A stretch of 33,925 bases of DNA from Luteolibacter sp. (GCA_030828305.1 JAURCU010000017.1:1-33925), one strand, 5' to 3'. Positions 24,511-33,669 are shown, counted from the stretch's first letter. Numbers and translations are program-made. The notes: generated by a model from the sequence alone, not told the origin.

Positions 24511-26109
24511 ATGGTAAAACACCTGCACTTTCTGACTTTGGTTTCGATGCTTGTCGTGGCTGCCCACGCCCAACCGCGGTCAAAACTCGCGCCCACCCCC
24601 CCTGGCCAAGACGCAAAACCTCCCAACATTGTCTTCATTCTTGCGGATGATCAGGGAGTGGGTGACTTGTCGCACACTGGAGGTTTGGCACCAACGCCAC
24701 ACATTGACCGCATGGCTGAGGAGGGCCTCCGTTTCACGGATGCCCACTCGACTTCCTCAGTCTGCACTCCAACGCGCTACTCCATTCTTACGGGTCGCTA
24801 CAATTGGCGCTCCACACTGAAGAAGGGTGTGTTGTGGGGGGGGAGTCCTCCGCTCATTCCCACCGAGCGCCTGAGTGTTGCCTCCATGCTCAAGAAACAG
24901 GGCTACCGCACGGGCATCATTGGTAAATGGCATTTGGGCCTGGGCTGGCAGAAACTGCCTGATGGTGAGACGCGCAAGGCCGAGACAGGTGCGACCAATG
25001 GCACAGGATGGGATTTCGATTATTCCAAACGGGTCGAGGGTGGCCCGTTGGCTCTGGGTTTTGACAACTCCTTTATCATCCCCGCCTCCCTGGATATGTT
25101 TCCCTACATTTACCTCAGGGATGATGTGCCCACGGAGATTCCCACGGTGAGCAAGAAGTGGCTGCGTTCGGGGCCTGCTGGTAAAAACTTTGAGGCGGTC
25201 GACTGCCTCGGGGATTTTGCCCGAGAGTCGCGCAATTTTATCGCCGGTCACGTGAAGGAGAACAAGGATCAGCCCTTTTTTCTTTATTTGCCGCTCACCA
25301 GTCCACACACGCCCATTGTGCCCTCCAAGAAATGGCAGGGGAAAAGTGTGATTGGCTCCTACGGTGATTTCATCATGGAGACCGACTGGGTGGTCGGCGA
25401 AGTCCTGGCTGAACTTGACAAGCAGCGCATCGCCAAGAATACGCTGGTGATCTTCACCACGGATAATGGTTGTTCGCCTGCCGCAAAAATTCCCGATCTA
25501 ATCAAGAAAGGTCATGCGCCTAATGGACCCTTACGTGGACACAAGGCGGACATCTTCGAAGGCGGCCACCGGGTGCCCTTCATCTTGCGTTGGCCCGCCA
25601 AGGTCAAAGCCGAGCAGCAATGTCACCAGACCATCTCTTCGGTGGATCTCATGGCCACTGTTGCCGAACTTAGCGGCGCGGAAATCCCAGAGAATGCTGC
25701 CGAGGATTCCTACTCCTTTGTGCCACTGCTCGAGGAGCCGAACCTTGAGGAGCCGATCCGCCCCTACACCATTCATCACTCCATTGGCGGTGCCTTTGCC
25801 ATCCGGCAGGGCGACTGGAAGTTGGTCTTGTGTCCCGGCTCCGGCGGTTGGTCGGCGCCCAAACCCAAACAGGCACTCAATGACAAGTCATTGCTTCCGG
25901 TGCAGCTCTACAATCTTCGGCAAGATCTCTCCGAGGCCACGAATCTGGTCGCGGAGCATTCGGATCGGGCTCAAGCCATGGCCGAATTGCTGGCCAAGGC
26001 GATCAAGGACGGCAGAAGCACTCCCGGCGAGCCCCAGAGTAACGAGGGTTGGCCCGACACTATCCCCGAGAGAGTGCTCGAGGCCTATCCGGTGCTCAGG
26101 GAAAACTGA
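24511..26109 (+). CDS. Secreted arylsulfatase (S1 family)
   Basis: A 532-residue secreted sulfatase with signal peptide MVKHLHFLTLVSMLVVAAHA. The metal-binding pair is D46-D47 in FILADDQGVGD. The formylglycine motif is C85-T-P-T-R89 followed by YSILTGRY. Further blocks are GKWHLGLGW, FTTDNGCSP (metal-binding Asp-Asn) and a substrate-pocket segment LRGHKADIFEGGHRVPF. The last reads like arylsulfatase A and N-acetylgalactosamine-6-sulfatase relatives. The C-terminal ~100 residues give the family's mixed sheet with LYNLRQDLSEATNLV. It needs formylglycine maturation; no maturase gene is in the window. It lies between a transglutaminase lipoprotein and a DUF6288 gene, consistent with action on a sulfated envelope or extracellular glycan. 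Substrate uncertain. Confidence 0.94.
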   Translation: MVKHLHFLTLVSMLVVAAHAQPRSKLAPTPPGQDAKPPNIVFILADDQGVGDLSHTGGLAPTPHIDRMAEEGLRFTDAHSTSSVCTPTRYSILTGRYNWRSTLKKGVLWGGSPPLIPTERLSVASMLKKQGYRTGIIGKWHLGLGWQKLPDGETRKAETGATNGTGWDFDYSKRVEGGPLALGFDNSFIIPASLDMFPYIYLRDDVPTEIPTVSKKWLRSGPAGKNFEAVDCLGDFARESRNFIAGHVKENKDQPFFLYLPLTSPHTPIVPSKKWQGKSVIGSYGDFIMETDWVVGEVLAELDKQRIAKNTLVIFTTDNGCSPAAKIPDLIKKGHAPNGPLRGHKADIFEGGHRVPFILRWPAKVKAEQQCHQTISSVDLMATVAELSGAEIPENAAEDSYSFVPLLEEPNLEEPIRPYTIHHSIGGAFAIRQGDWKLVLCPGSGGWSAPKPKQALNDKSLLPVQLYNLRQDLSEATNLVAEHSDRAQAMAELLAKAIKDGRSTPGEPQSNEGWPDTIPERVLEAYPVLREN

Positions 26110-26115
26110 GTTTCC

Positions 26116-26136
26116 GTCCGCGCGAATATTGCGGAC
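26116..26136 (+). terminator. Hairpin after the arylsulfatase gene
   Basis: GTCCGC (26116-26121) and GCGGAC (26131-26136) form a perfect 6-bp stem around a 9-base loop, six bases past the sulfatase stop. A T-rich stretch (gtgattttgatt) starts about 12 bases later, which is farther than in a standard intrinsic terminator. Confidence 0.35.
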
Positions 26137-26240
26137 TGCAGGGATTGTGATTTTGATTCCCCTATGGCTGAATTTTGGCGAGAACAGAGCCTTGGGATTT
26201 CACCAGATCTCCCATGAAGCCAATCTCTCCGCTCGCATAC

Positions 26241-28565
26241 ATGAAACCCAAGATGCTGCCACCCGTCTCTCATTCCCTGATCATCCTGGCTCTTTGTGTT
26301 TTTCCGGGCTTCGGCTCTCTATTTGGACAGCATCTGATGGGCCCAACCGGCTTGACGGGTCAGACCGGCAAGATGGATATCAAGATTACCCACATCGACA
26401 AGGGTTCACCAGCGGACGGCAAGCTTAAGACGGGAGATTTGGTTATCGGGGTGAATGGTGCCAAGTTTTCCGGTGACCCAAGACGTGAGTTGGCCAAAGC
26501 CATCAATGAAGCCGAGGCGCCCCCACTCAACGGGCGGCTAAACATTCTTCTCAAGGGTGAGAAGAGCGTTGAGTTGCAGCTCAAAGCTTACGGGGTATTC
26601 AGTGACACGGCCCCTTACGATTGCCCCAAGACCAAGGCTCTTGTCACAGCGATTGCCGAACAGATGATCACGGATGACAAGGGGATCCAGAATGACCGCC
26701 TGCCAGTTGGCCATCTCGGCTTGTTGGCCACCGGAGAGAAAAAATACATCGATTTTGTCAAAGCCAGCCTGCCCAACCAACCCTGGAGCACGCCGGATCG
26801 TGATGCCTGTATGGCGCTGATGAATGGTGGCAAGGATATGGGCTATGTCGGTTGGTATTGGGGCTATGCCCTGATTGCCCTGAGCGAGTATCAACTACTC
26901 ACCGGAGACAAAACCTACATGCTTGCCATCGAGACATATGCTATGGCGCTTTCTCGAGGTCAATGTGCTTCCGGAACCTGGGGGCATCGCATGATCTCCA
27001 CTCACCGTGATGGTCGTTTGCCAGGCTACTCCCATATCAATCAGCCAAGTCTGAGTTGCTTTATCGGTCTGACCTTGGCTCAGGCCTGCGGCGTCAAGGA
27101 TCCTGTCTTGCAGACTGCCATTGAGCGCAGCAGTGGATTCTTCAATACGTTTGTGGGCAAAGGAACCATTCCTTATGGTGTGCATGATCCCAATAGTCGC
27201 GATTTCAACAACAACGGCATGAGCGGATCTGCTGCCCTCGCCATGTCCTTTGCCGGCGAAAAACAAGCTGCCAAGTTCTTCTCGCGTCAGGTGGCTGCCG
27301 ATTCCGATCGTCTGGAAACGGGCCATGCCTCGTATTTCTTCAATGTGCTATGGTCACCACTCGGCGCCAATGTTGCCGGCCCCGAGGTGACTCAAGAGTA
27401 TCACAAACGATCTCGTTGGCTCTATACCCTTTACCGCAGCTGGGATGACAAGTTCACCCACAACGGCAAAGGTCATAACTCCATCAATACCAATGGTGCC
27501 TTGCTGCTGAACTACTGCACACCGCGCAAGACACTCTACATCACTGGTAAAAACGCGGATGAGTCGATCTGGGCCAAGGGAGCGCAATCCAAGGCCGTTC
27601 TGGATCAAAGCAAAATCGACTACGATAAGCTCTCGGAAGATGAGTTGATCGGGCTCTTCGGTCATGAAGCACCTCAAATCAGGCGTCGGTCGCAATGGAA
27701 GATGCGCGAACGGGAGGGCAAGGGTCTGGATTTGATTACCGCGCTCATCGCCAAGGGCACACCGCTGGAAAAAAATACCGCTATTGGTTTTTTTGGATAT
27801 AAATGCCCCCCAGAATGGGCGCAACCGCGCATGAAAATGATCGGTGAGATCTTGCGTGACCCCAGTGCAAGCATGGAACTCAAAGCCGCGGCCGCGGGCA
27901 CGGTCTGCTGGCACCAGCCGCATGCAAAGACATACTACATGGATATCTTGCGTGCCCTCGTGGCAGATAAGGTCGATGACTATGGTCTGACCAACGAAGG
28001 TTTGGGAAGTGCCCTGATGATTGCATCTGCGAATCCCTTCGCTGACCAATTGGTGACCGACAAGGATGTCTTTTATGAAGCCGTTCGCCGTTTGGCGCAC
28101 AATCCGCGCCAGGGAGCCCGAGGCAATGCCATGAAGCTCATTGCCCACATGCCTGCTCAAGATTTTTCTCTGGTTGCCGACGAGGTCAAACTGGTGGCGC
28201 TCAATCGCTCACTCACTTTCCATTCGTATCACAATCCGGGAGCCACCATGTTGCCCGCTGTGCAGCTGATGGCGCGTCTTGGTATCAAGGAAGGTCCGGA
28301 GTGGGCCTATCATACGATGAATACTCCGGATGGTAAACACAGCTTCAAGGCGAATGCGGTGACCCAGGCACTGAAAGCCTATGGCGCCAATTCCAAAGAA
28401 ATTGTGGAGTTGATCAAGACTGACGAAAAACTGCTACAGACTCTATCAGGAGGCCGTTGGGCAAAGAACTGGAATGCCACGCTGCAGGCGATAGAAAACG
28501 GTCAAAGCCCGACCAAGAACATGATTTCATTTGAAGAGGCCAAGACGGGTAAGGTCGTGAAGTAA
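26241..28565 (+). CDS. PDZ-DUF6288 exported protein (paralogue C)
   Basis: A 774-residue protein. I use ATG 26241, which gives a basic n-region and the hydrophobic core SLIILALCVFPGFGSLFG; ATG 26214 is an alternative and no ribosome site decides. The PDZ-like module (~33-116) has ITHIDKGSPADGKLKTGDLVIGV (read in two parts). The family motif GVFSDTAPYDCPKT is at 118-131. The toroid-like domain has LSEYQLLTGDKTYMLAIE, SGTWGHRMIS, GKGTIPYGVHDP and NNGMSGSAALAM. The RR.DGS motif of A and D is lost (YRSWDDKF). A HEAT-like C-terminal region follows, without the terminal beta domain of A and D. The gene follows the sulfatase by 131 bp and precedes paralogue D by 110 bp. Confidence 0.82.
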   Translation: MKPKMLPPVSHSLIILALCVFPGFGSLFGQHLMGPTGLTGQTGKMDIKITHIDKGSPADGKLKTGDLVIGVNGAKFSGDPRRELAKAINEAEAPPLNGRLNILLKGEKSVELQLKAYGVFSDTAPYDCPKTKALVTAIAEQMITDDKGIQNDRLPVGHLGLLATGEKKYIDFVKASLPNQPWSTPDRDACMALMNGGKDMGYVGWYWGYALIALSEYQLLTGDKTYMLAIETYAMALSRGQCASGTWGHRMISTHRDGRLPGYSHINQPSLSCFIGLTLAQACGVKDPVLQTAIERSSGFFNTFVGKGTIPYGVHDPNSRDFNNNGMSGSAALAMSFAGEKQAAKFFSRQVAADSDRLETGHASYFFNVLWSPLGANVAGPEVTQEYHKRSRWLYTLYRSWDDKFTHNGKGHNSINTNGALLLNYCTPRKTLYITGKNADESIWAKGAQSKAVLDQSKIDYDKLSEDELIGLFGHEAPQIRRRSQWKMREREGKGLDLITALIAKGTPLEKNTAIGFFGYKCPPEWAQPRMKMIGEILRDPSASMELKAAAAGTVCWHQPHAKTYYMDILRALVADKVDDYGLTNEGLGSALMIASANPFADQLVTDKDVFYEAVRRLAHNPRQGARGNAMKLIAHMPAQDFSLVADEVKLVALNRSLTFHSYHNPGATMLPAVQLMARLGIKEGPEWAYHTMNTPDGKHSFKANAVTQALKAYGANSKEIVELIKTDEKLLQTLSGGRWAKNWNATLQAIENGQSPTKNMISFEEAKTGKVVK

Positions 28566-28675
28566 GCTGATAGCTTGCCAATGGCCAACCAATCATCAAG
28601 AGATGCAAGGGGCTACTTCATGACCGCGTATGCTGATCAGGCCTGGAGCCTCAATTTACATTCACACCTATCAAC

Positions 28676-31600
28676 ATGAGATATCACCCCGCAGCCCTGT
28701 TGGCTCTGTCATTTTTCATGGTGCCACCTGCGCTGGCGGAGAAGCCCTCATTCTACAGAGCCTCGACGCTGTTCTCCACGCGCCCGTCCGAGACCGCCTC
28801 GGTCCAGAATATCAAGCGCTTTGGCCCGGTGGGACTGTCCATTGATCTCTGCCAGCCGGCCTTCGTGATGAAGGTGGCCGCGGTCGAGGAAGGGTCACCC
28901 GCAGCCAAGACGGGCAAGTTTGAGGTGGGCCAGATCATCGAGTCCGTTTATGGCGAGGCGCTCAAGGATATCGACCCGCGCATGCAGATGGCCAAGTGGA
29001 TCGAAAAGGCCGAGTCCACCGACGGCAGGATGCCCTTCAAGATCAAGGGGGTCGACGAAGTCGTGGTGGTGCAACTCGAGGTGCTCGGCGCCTATGCCGA
29101 CAGCTGGCCGCTCAATTGCCCCAAGTCCGACAAAATTGTCCGGGGCCTCGCCGACTACATCGCTTCAGACGCGAAGAATTACGGTCTGGGTGACCTCGGC
29201 ATGTTCTTTTTGATCTCCACGGGAGAAGAAAAGGATACCCGCGTGGTGGGTGAGTGGGCACGCAAGGCCAACAATCCCTCCAAGTATGCCTGGTTTCTTG
29301 GGTTCGGGGGAATTCCGCTCTGCGAGTATTACCTGCGTAGCGGCGATCAGGAGGTGCTTGCCAATATTCAGAAGTGGGTCGATGCCGCGGTCAGCGGTCA
29401 ATACAACGATGCCTGGGCCGGCCGCGGTGGTGTTCCGGGCCTGCACTATGGCAATGGCCACCTCAATGCGGCGGGAACTGCCGTGGTGACCTTCCTGCTT
29501 CTTGCCAAGGAATGCGGAGTGGATGTGCCCGACCACGCCCTGCACGGGGCGCTCCGACATTTCTACCGTTATGCCGGACGTGGCGGAAATCCTTACGGTG
29601 ATGACCGGCCCGAGTGCGGCTTTGTCGACAACGGTAAGAACGGCAACCTCGCCTTCGCAATGGCAGCGGCTGCGGCACTTACGCCCGATGGAGAAAATTC
29701 GGTGTATGCGGGCGCCCGCGATATCACCGCGATGTCGAGTTTCTATACGACCAGCTTCATGCTCCACGGTCATACCGGTGGCGGCATCGGCGAAATCTGG
29801 CGCAGTTCCTCCATGGGCCTGATGAAGGACAAGAAGCCGACGCAGTATCGCGACTTCATGGACAATCGCCGCTGGCACTATGAGCTGTCGCGCCGCCATG
29901 ACGGTTCCTTCGGCATTCTTGCCGGGGGAGGCTATGACGTGGAAAAGTGGGGTGTCGCCTACGGCCTTTGCTACACCGTGCCGCGCAAGACAATGCGCAT
30001 CACCGGTGCGCCTCCGACCAAGTGGTCCAAGCCCTATCAGCTGCCCAAGCAGCCGTGGGGGGTTGAGGCGGACAATGAGTTTCTCTCACTGGAGCCCGTG
30101 CCCTTTGCTGACGGCACCAGCATGGATTTGAGCAAGGAGACCTTGGCCGAGGACGCCAGCATACCCTTTCTGCGCAAGTTTCATGGCCCCAAGGACATCC
30201 CCGACGATCTGATTCGCCACTACATCCATCACCCCGAGCCGGTGATTCGTCGCATTGCTGCAGCCAAGGCCTTGGGCGTGAATCGTGGCTACATCGGCTG
30301 GCTGGCGGAGGGCGGCGAACTTCGCCCCCAATTGGTGTTGGAGTTTTTGAAATCGGACTCCGCGAGAATTCGGCGCGCGATGTATGCGGCCCTCGACAAT
30401 GTGATTCGTAGGGAAAAGCGGCCTGAGTTGTTGACGCAGGAAATTTTCGATCTGGCTGCAAAGGCCGTGAATGATCCCAAGGAGTCCTGGTGGGTCAAGG
30501 ATGCCGCCATGCACGTGATGAGTCACGGCAGCGCCGATCAGGTGGTGCCCCATGTCGACGTGCTGCTTGGCTATCTCGACATGGAGGGCTGGTGGCTGCG
30601 CAATGCGGCGATGAAGGCCCTGACCCCGGCGGTCGGAGATGCGCGTTGTTATCGCAAGATCCTCGAGCCCATTGGATCGATTCTTCGCAAGAACCAGCGC
30701 GTTGCACTGACCACGGGCCTGCTGCCCGAGATGCGGGCGAGGATCCGTGAGTCGATTCCGGAAGTGCAGAAGTTTGCCGTGGAAACGCTCAAGGAGACCT
30801 ACACCGGTTTCGCCGGTGTGAATAAGGCACCCGGCGGTCAGGATATCTCGAGCACTGCTGAGGGTCATCTGGCCTACATTGCCGAGTCGCTGGCGGAGAT
30901 GCCAGGTGGGCTGGATGTCCTCTACACCATTTCACGCGAGCGTATTCCCGATGCTATTCTTCCTTACAAGGATCTCTTTCTTAATGCAGATCCGGCTGGC
31001 TTTGGGCCAGGGCTGAAAAAAGCGATCAAGCCCATCATCATGGATGAGTTGGTTCCCGAGTATGTCGGTCGCAACCGCAAGAAACTGCAGGATCTGGCCA
31101 GCCTTGAAAGGCAGGACGACACCCCTGGTGGCAAGGGTGACAACATCGATGAACTGGTGGCACTCTATGACCGCGCCGGTTTCGATGATTACAATTGGCA
31201 CAAATTTCTCAATCTGCGCGAAGCAGAGTGGCAATATTATTCCTTTGACCCTGCTGAAAAGATGCCCTGGGACTCTGCCGCCAAGCGCTTTCGTAAGGTG
31301 ACGCTGCCCTCGGGCATGGAGAAGTGGAATGACCCTTCATTTGATCCGCTCAAGGCCGGATGGAAGAGCGGCAAGTCGCCCTTCGGGCACTGGGACGGCG
31401 AGATTCCCAAGGGGTTGCTCTCCAAGTGCAGCGAGCAGTGCGTGGGTCCGGTTTGTTACGGCAGCAAGGGCGCGAACACCCTGTGGGAAAAGGAAGTGCT
31501 GCTGATGCGCGGCACCTTCAAGGTTCCCGCCCTCAAGGAGGGTCACCGCTACCGGGTGGTGGTCAACTCGCGGGTGCATGTGGGCAATGGCCCGGGCTTC

Positions 31601-32296
31601 GCGATTTATGTGAATGGCAAGCAACTTGTTGAGGACCCGATGACCATCGGTCGGGGGCAGGGCGAGTTGGCCAATGGCGGCTTCATCACCAAGGACTTCC
31701 TCGACGATTTCAGCGGCGGGGAAGTGACGTTTGCTGTCAAAAGCTTCCTGCGCTACAACGACAAGCGGGACGCCAAGCCCACCGAAAAACTGCTACGAGG
31801 TCTCATCAGTCTCCATATTGATGAGCAGAAGCTGCCACCCATGGGTCACGATCTGCTACTGCGCTCGGCCATTGTCGTGCCCTTTGCCAATCGGCAATGG
31901 CAGCAGGCCGTGATCGCTGCTGAAGACAGCAAAGAGGTCGACCCGGAATCCCGTCGGATGCGCTGGGATGGCAAGCATGCCGCGAATGCAAGTATCATGG
32001 GCCAGTGGAAGGCGATTGCCCACCTGAAGGGCGGCGAGGAGTTCGATCCCAGTAAAAAATACAACCCCAACCGTGCCTTCGCCCAGCAACTCGATTTCAG
32101 ATCCGGAGGCAAGACCGCCAATCAGCTCCTGCTCTGGTCCGGAGACATCCTCATGGACCTCGATCGTTACGAGGCCCTCGAAATGAAACTCTCCACCATT
32201 GGAAACAAAGACTACCTGATCATCGAGAATGGGAATTTCAGCAACCGTCACAAAGCGGATTGGAAGCCTGAAATGGTCGTTTTCGAAAGACCCTGA
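28676..32296 (+). CDS. PDZ-DUF6288 exported protein, long form (paralogue D)
   Basis: A 1206-residue secreted protein, the longest in the window. Signal peptide MRYHPAALLALSFFMVPPALA. PDZ-like module ~48-137 (RFGPVGLSIDL, VEEGSPAAKTGKFEVGQIIE). Family motif GAYADSWPLNCPKS 138-151. Toroid-like domain with LCEYYLRSGDQEVL, FYRYAGRGGNPYG (296-308), HTGGGIGEIW (366-375) and RRHDGS (406-411). HEAT-like region with HHPEPVIRRIAAAKALG. Then an extra ~290 residues not seen in paralogue A, a jelly-roll-like module (SGKSPFGHWDGEIPKG, GHRYRVVVNSRVHVGNG, GFAIYVNGKQLVED). It ends with the beta domain shared with A (LLWSGDILMDLDRYEALEM, NKDYLIIENGNFS). A and D are closest relatives. Function is unknown; glycan binding or processing is inferred. 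Confidence 0.83.
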   Translation: MRYHPAALLALSFFMVPPALAEKPSFYRASTLFSTRPSETASVQNIKRFGPVGLSIDLCQPAFVMKVAAVEEGSPAAKTGKFEVGQIIESVYGEALKDIDPRMQMAKWIEKAESTDGRMPFKIKGVDEVVVVQLEVLGAYADSWPLNCPKSDKIVRGLADYIASDAKNYGLGDLGMFFLISTGEEKDTRVVGEWARKANNPSKYAWFLGFGGIPLCEYYLRSGDQEVLANIQKWVDAAVSGQYNDAWAGRGGVPGLHYGNGHLNAAGTAVVTFLLLAKECGVDVPDHALHGALRHFYRYAGRGGNPYGDDRPECGFVDNGKNGNLAFAMAAAAALTPDGENSVYAGARDITAMSSFYTTSFMLHGHTGGGIGEIWRSSSMGLMKDKKPTQYRDFMDNRRWHYELSRRHDGSFGILAGGGYDVEKWGVAYGLCYTVPRKTMRITGAPPTKWSKPYQLPKQPWGVEADNEFLSLEPVPFADGTSMDLSKETLAEDASIPFLRKFHGPKDIPDDLIRHYIHHPEPVIRRIAAAKALGVNRGYIGWLAEGGELRPQLVLEFLKSDSARIRRAMYAALDNVIRREKRPELLTQEIFDLAAKAVNDPKESWWVKDAAMHVMSHGSADQVVPHVDVLLGYLDMEGWWLRNAAMKALTPAVGDARCYRKILEPIGSILRKNQRVALTTGLLPEMRARIRESIPEVQKFAVETLKETYTGFAGVNKAPGGQDISSTAEGHLAYIAESLAEMPGGLDVLYTISRERIPDAILPYKDLFLNADPAGFGPGLKKAIKPIIMDELVPEYVGRNRKKLQDLASLERQDDTPGGKGDNIDELVALYDRAGFDDYNWHKFLNLREAEWQYYSFDPAEKMPWDSAAKRFRKVTLPSGMEKWNDPSFDPLKAGWKSGKSPFGHWDGEIPKGLLSKCSEQCVGPVCYGSKGANTLWEKEVLLMRGTFKVPALKEGHRYRVVVNSRVHVGNGPGFAIYVNGKQLVEDPMTIGRGQGELANGGFITKDFLDDFSGGEVTFAVKSFLRYNDKRDAKPTEKLLRGLISLHIDEQKLPPMGHDLLLRSAIVVPFANRQWQQAVIAAEDSKEVDPESRRMRWDGKHAANASIMGQWKAIAHLKGGEEFDPSKKYNPNRAFAQQLDFRSGGKTANQLLLWSGDILMDLDRYEALEMKLSTIGNKDYLIIENGNFSNRHKADWKPEMVVFERP

Positions 32297-32402
32297 AGCT
32301 CATTCACGGGTGATGTCAGGCCGCGATAGCTTTACGCTGGCACTCGCCAATCAAATGTTGCATTTTTCACGATACATTGCAGTGAAAAGAACCCAAAGAA
32401 TC

Positions 32403-33602
32403 ATGAAATTCAGAATCCCAACCCTTTTAAATGCCGGAACAGCCAGCCTTTTGATCGTTTGCTCCGTTTGCTTCGCCCGCACATGGACCAGCGCGGATGG
32501 TTCGAAAACCTTTGAGGGTGAATTGGTCGCCTATGACCAAGCCAGCGGCAAGGTGACTGTCGATAAAAACGGTAGGAAACTCAGCTTCAATCAGTCTTTT
32601 CTGTCCGCAGATGACATCACCTTCGTGAAGCAGAATGCTTCCAAGCTGGCCGTAACAGCTCCAGCCGCAGGCGGCGGAGGCAGCACGGCTGTCAACGCCA
32701 GTCTGCCCGATAAGCTACCCGATCCTGACGGCAAGGATGCCGACATGAGTAAGCCGGTGCAGGTCTTCATTCTGATGGGCCAGTCCAACATGCTCGGATT
32801 CGGCAACTCCGGCGCCCTCAAGGGCATGGCTGCCGACAAGTATCCTTACATGGTTGACGACTCGGGTGAGTGGACCACCCGCAAGGATGTTCGAAACGTG
32901 TTTTTTGTCTCGGGCAAGCAGACGACCAACGATTGGCTCTCTGGCAGCAATCGCAACAAGTTTGGGCCTGAACTCGGCATTGGTCATTATTTGGGACAAG
33001 CGATTGATGCACCGGTGATGATCTTAAAATGCTGCATTGGCAACCGCGCTTTGGGCTGGGACTTGTTGCCTCCAAGTGCAGACGGCACTGGAGCGAAGGG
33101 TCAGTCCTACCAAGGCGATTCGGAATACGGAAATCGCAAGGTTAGCGCGGCCAAAAAGGCGGAAAAGGGTTGGTATGCCGGTCTTCAGTATGATCAGGAC
33201 ATCAGTGATGCGCAGGGTGTGCTACGTGACTTGGATACCTTCTACCCCGGTGCCACCAAATACGAAGTCGCCGGATTCTTCTGGTGGCAAGGCTGTTCCG
33301 AAGGCAAAGGCAACCCAGACACTTATGACAAGAACCTGGCTTACCTCTTTGCCGATCTTAAAAAGGACTTCAATGCGCCGAATGCCAAGTTTGTCGGATC
33401 CACTTTGGGTGAGCATGACAAGAACGCAGCGCTCGCCCAAAAGATGTTCGCCTTCGCGGATGCCCATGACGATGCCGAGTTTTTCTATGCGAAACCGGTT
33501 TCCAAAGGAGGAAGCTGCGGTCACTACGGCGGAGATGCCGAGACCTACATGAATGTGGGCGAAGGCATGGGCAAGATGATGGTGGAGTTGCTTAGTAAGT
33601 GA
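32403..33602 (+). CDS. SHD1 domain fused to SGNH/sialate O-acetylesterase-type esterase
   Basis: A 399-residue secreted esterase. ATG 32403 is chosen over the in-frame start at 32229 because it opens a signal peptide (MKFRIPTLLNAGTASLLIVC, cleavage near CFA). Residues ~27-76 are an SHD1-like module (RTWTSADGSKTFEGELVAY, ending SADDITFV), a small domain common in PVC secreted enzymes. After an Ala/Gly-rich linker the SASA/DUF303 carbohydrate esterase begins at ~118. The nucleophile block is GQSNM (126-130, S128), followed by FFWWQGCSEG and a C-terminal CGHYGGDAETYMNVG that would carry the catalytic histidine. It probably removes acetyl groups from a glycan in the periplasm or outside. It is 106 bp after DUF6288 paralogue D, same strand. 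Confidence 0.88.
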   Translation: MKFRIPTLLNAGTASLLIVCSVCFARTWTSADGSKTFEGELVAYDQASGKVTVDKNGRKLSFNQSFLSADDITFVKQNASKLAVTAPAAGGGGSTAVNASLPDKLPDPDGKDADMSKPVQVFILMGQSNMLGFGNSGALKGMAADKYPYMVDDSGEWTTRKDVRNVFFVSGKQTTNDWLSGSNRNKFGPELGIGHYLGQAIDAPVMILKCCIGNRALGWDLLPPSADGTGAKGQSYQGDSEYGNRKVSAAKKAEKGWYAGLQYDQDISDAQGVLRDLDTFYPGATKYEVAGFFWWQGCSEGKGNPDTYDKNLAYLFADLKKDFNAPNAKFVGSTLGEHDKNAALAQKMFAFADAHDDAEFFYAKPVSKGGSCGHYGGDAETYMNVGEGMGKMMVELLSK

Positions 33603-33615
33603 GCAGCGTAGCTGC
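33603..33615. other. Small palindrome at the end of the esterase gene
   Basis: GCAGC-gta-GCTGC (33603-33615) starts immediately after the TGA of the esterase and overlaps no gene. It may act with the larger inverted repeat at 33637-33669 at this convergent gene end. Confidence 0.35.
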
Positions 33616-33636
33616 TCGTCCTTCGTCCTTGGTCCC

Positions 33637-33669
33637 TCGTGCTTCGTCTATAGTTGTCACGAAGCACGA
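33637..33669. terminator. Perfect 11-bp inverted repeat between convergent genes
   Basis: TCGTGCTTCGT (33637-33647) and ACGAAGCACGA (33659-33669) are perfect complements around an 11-base loop. The right arm continues into further copies of the heptamer gcacgaa (33658-33678 region), and the left side is a degenerate run of cgtcctt/cgtgctt units. The site lies 35 bases past the esterase stop and 26 bases past the gpsA stop, so a bidirectional terminator is plausible; no T-run is present. It may also be a copy of a dispersed genomic repeat. Confidence 0.45.
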
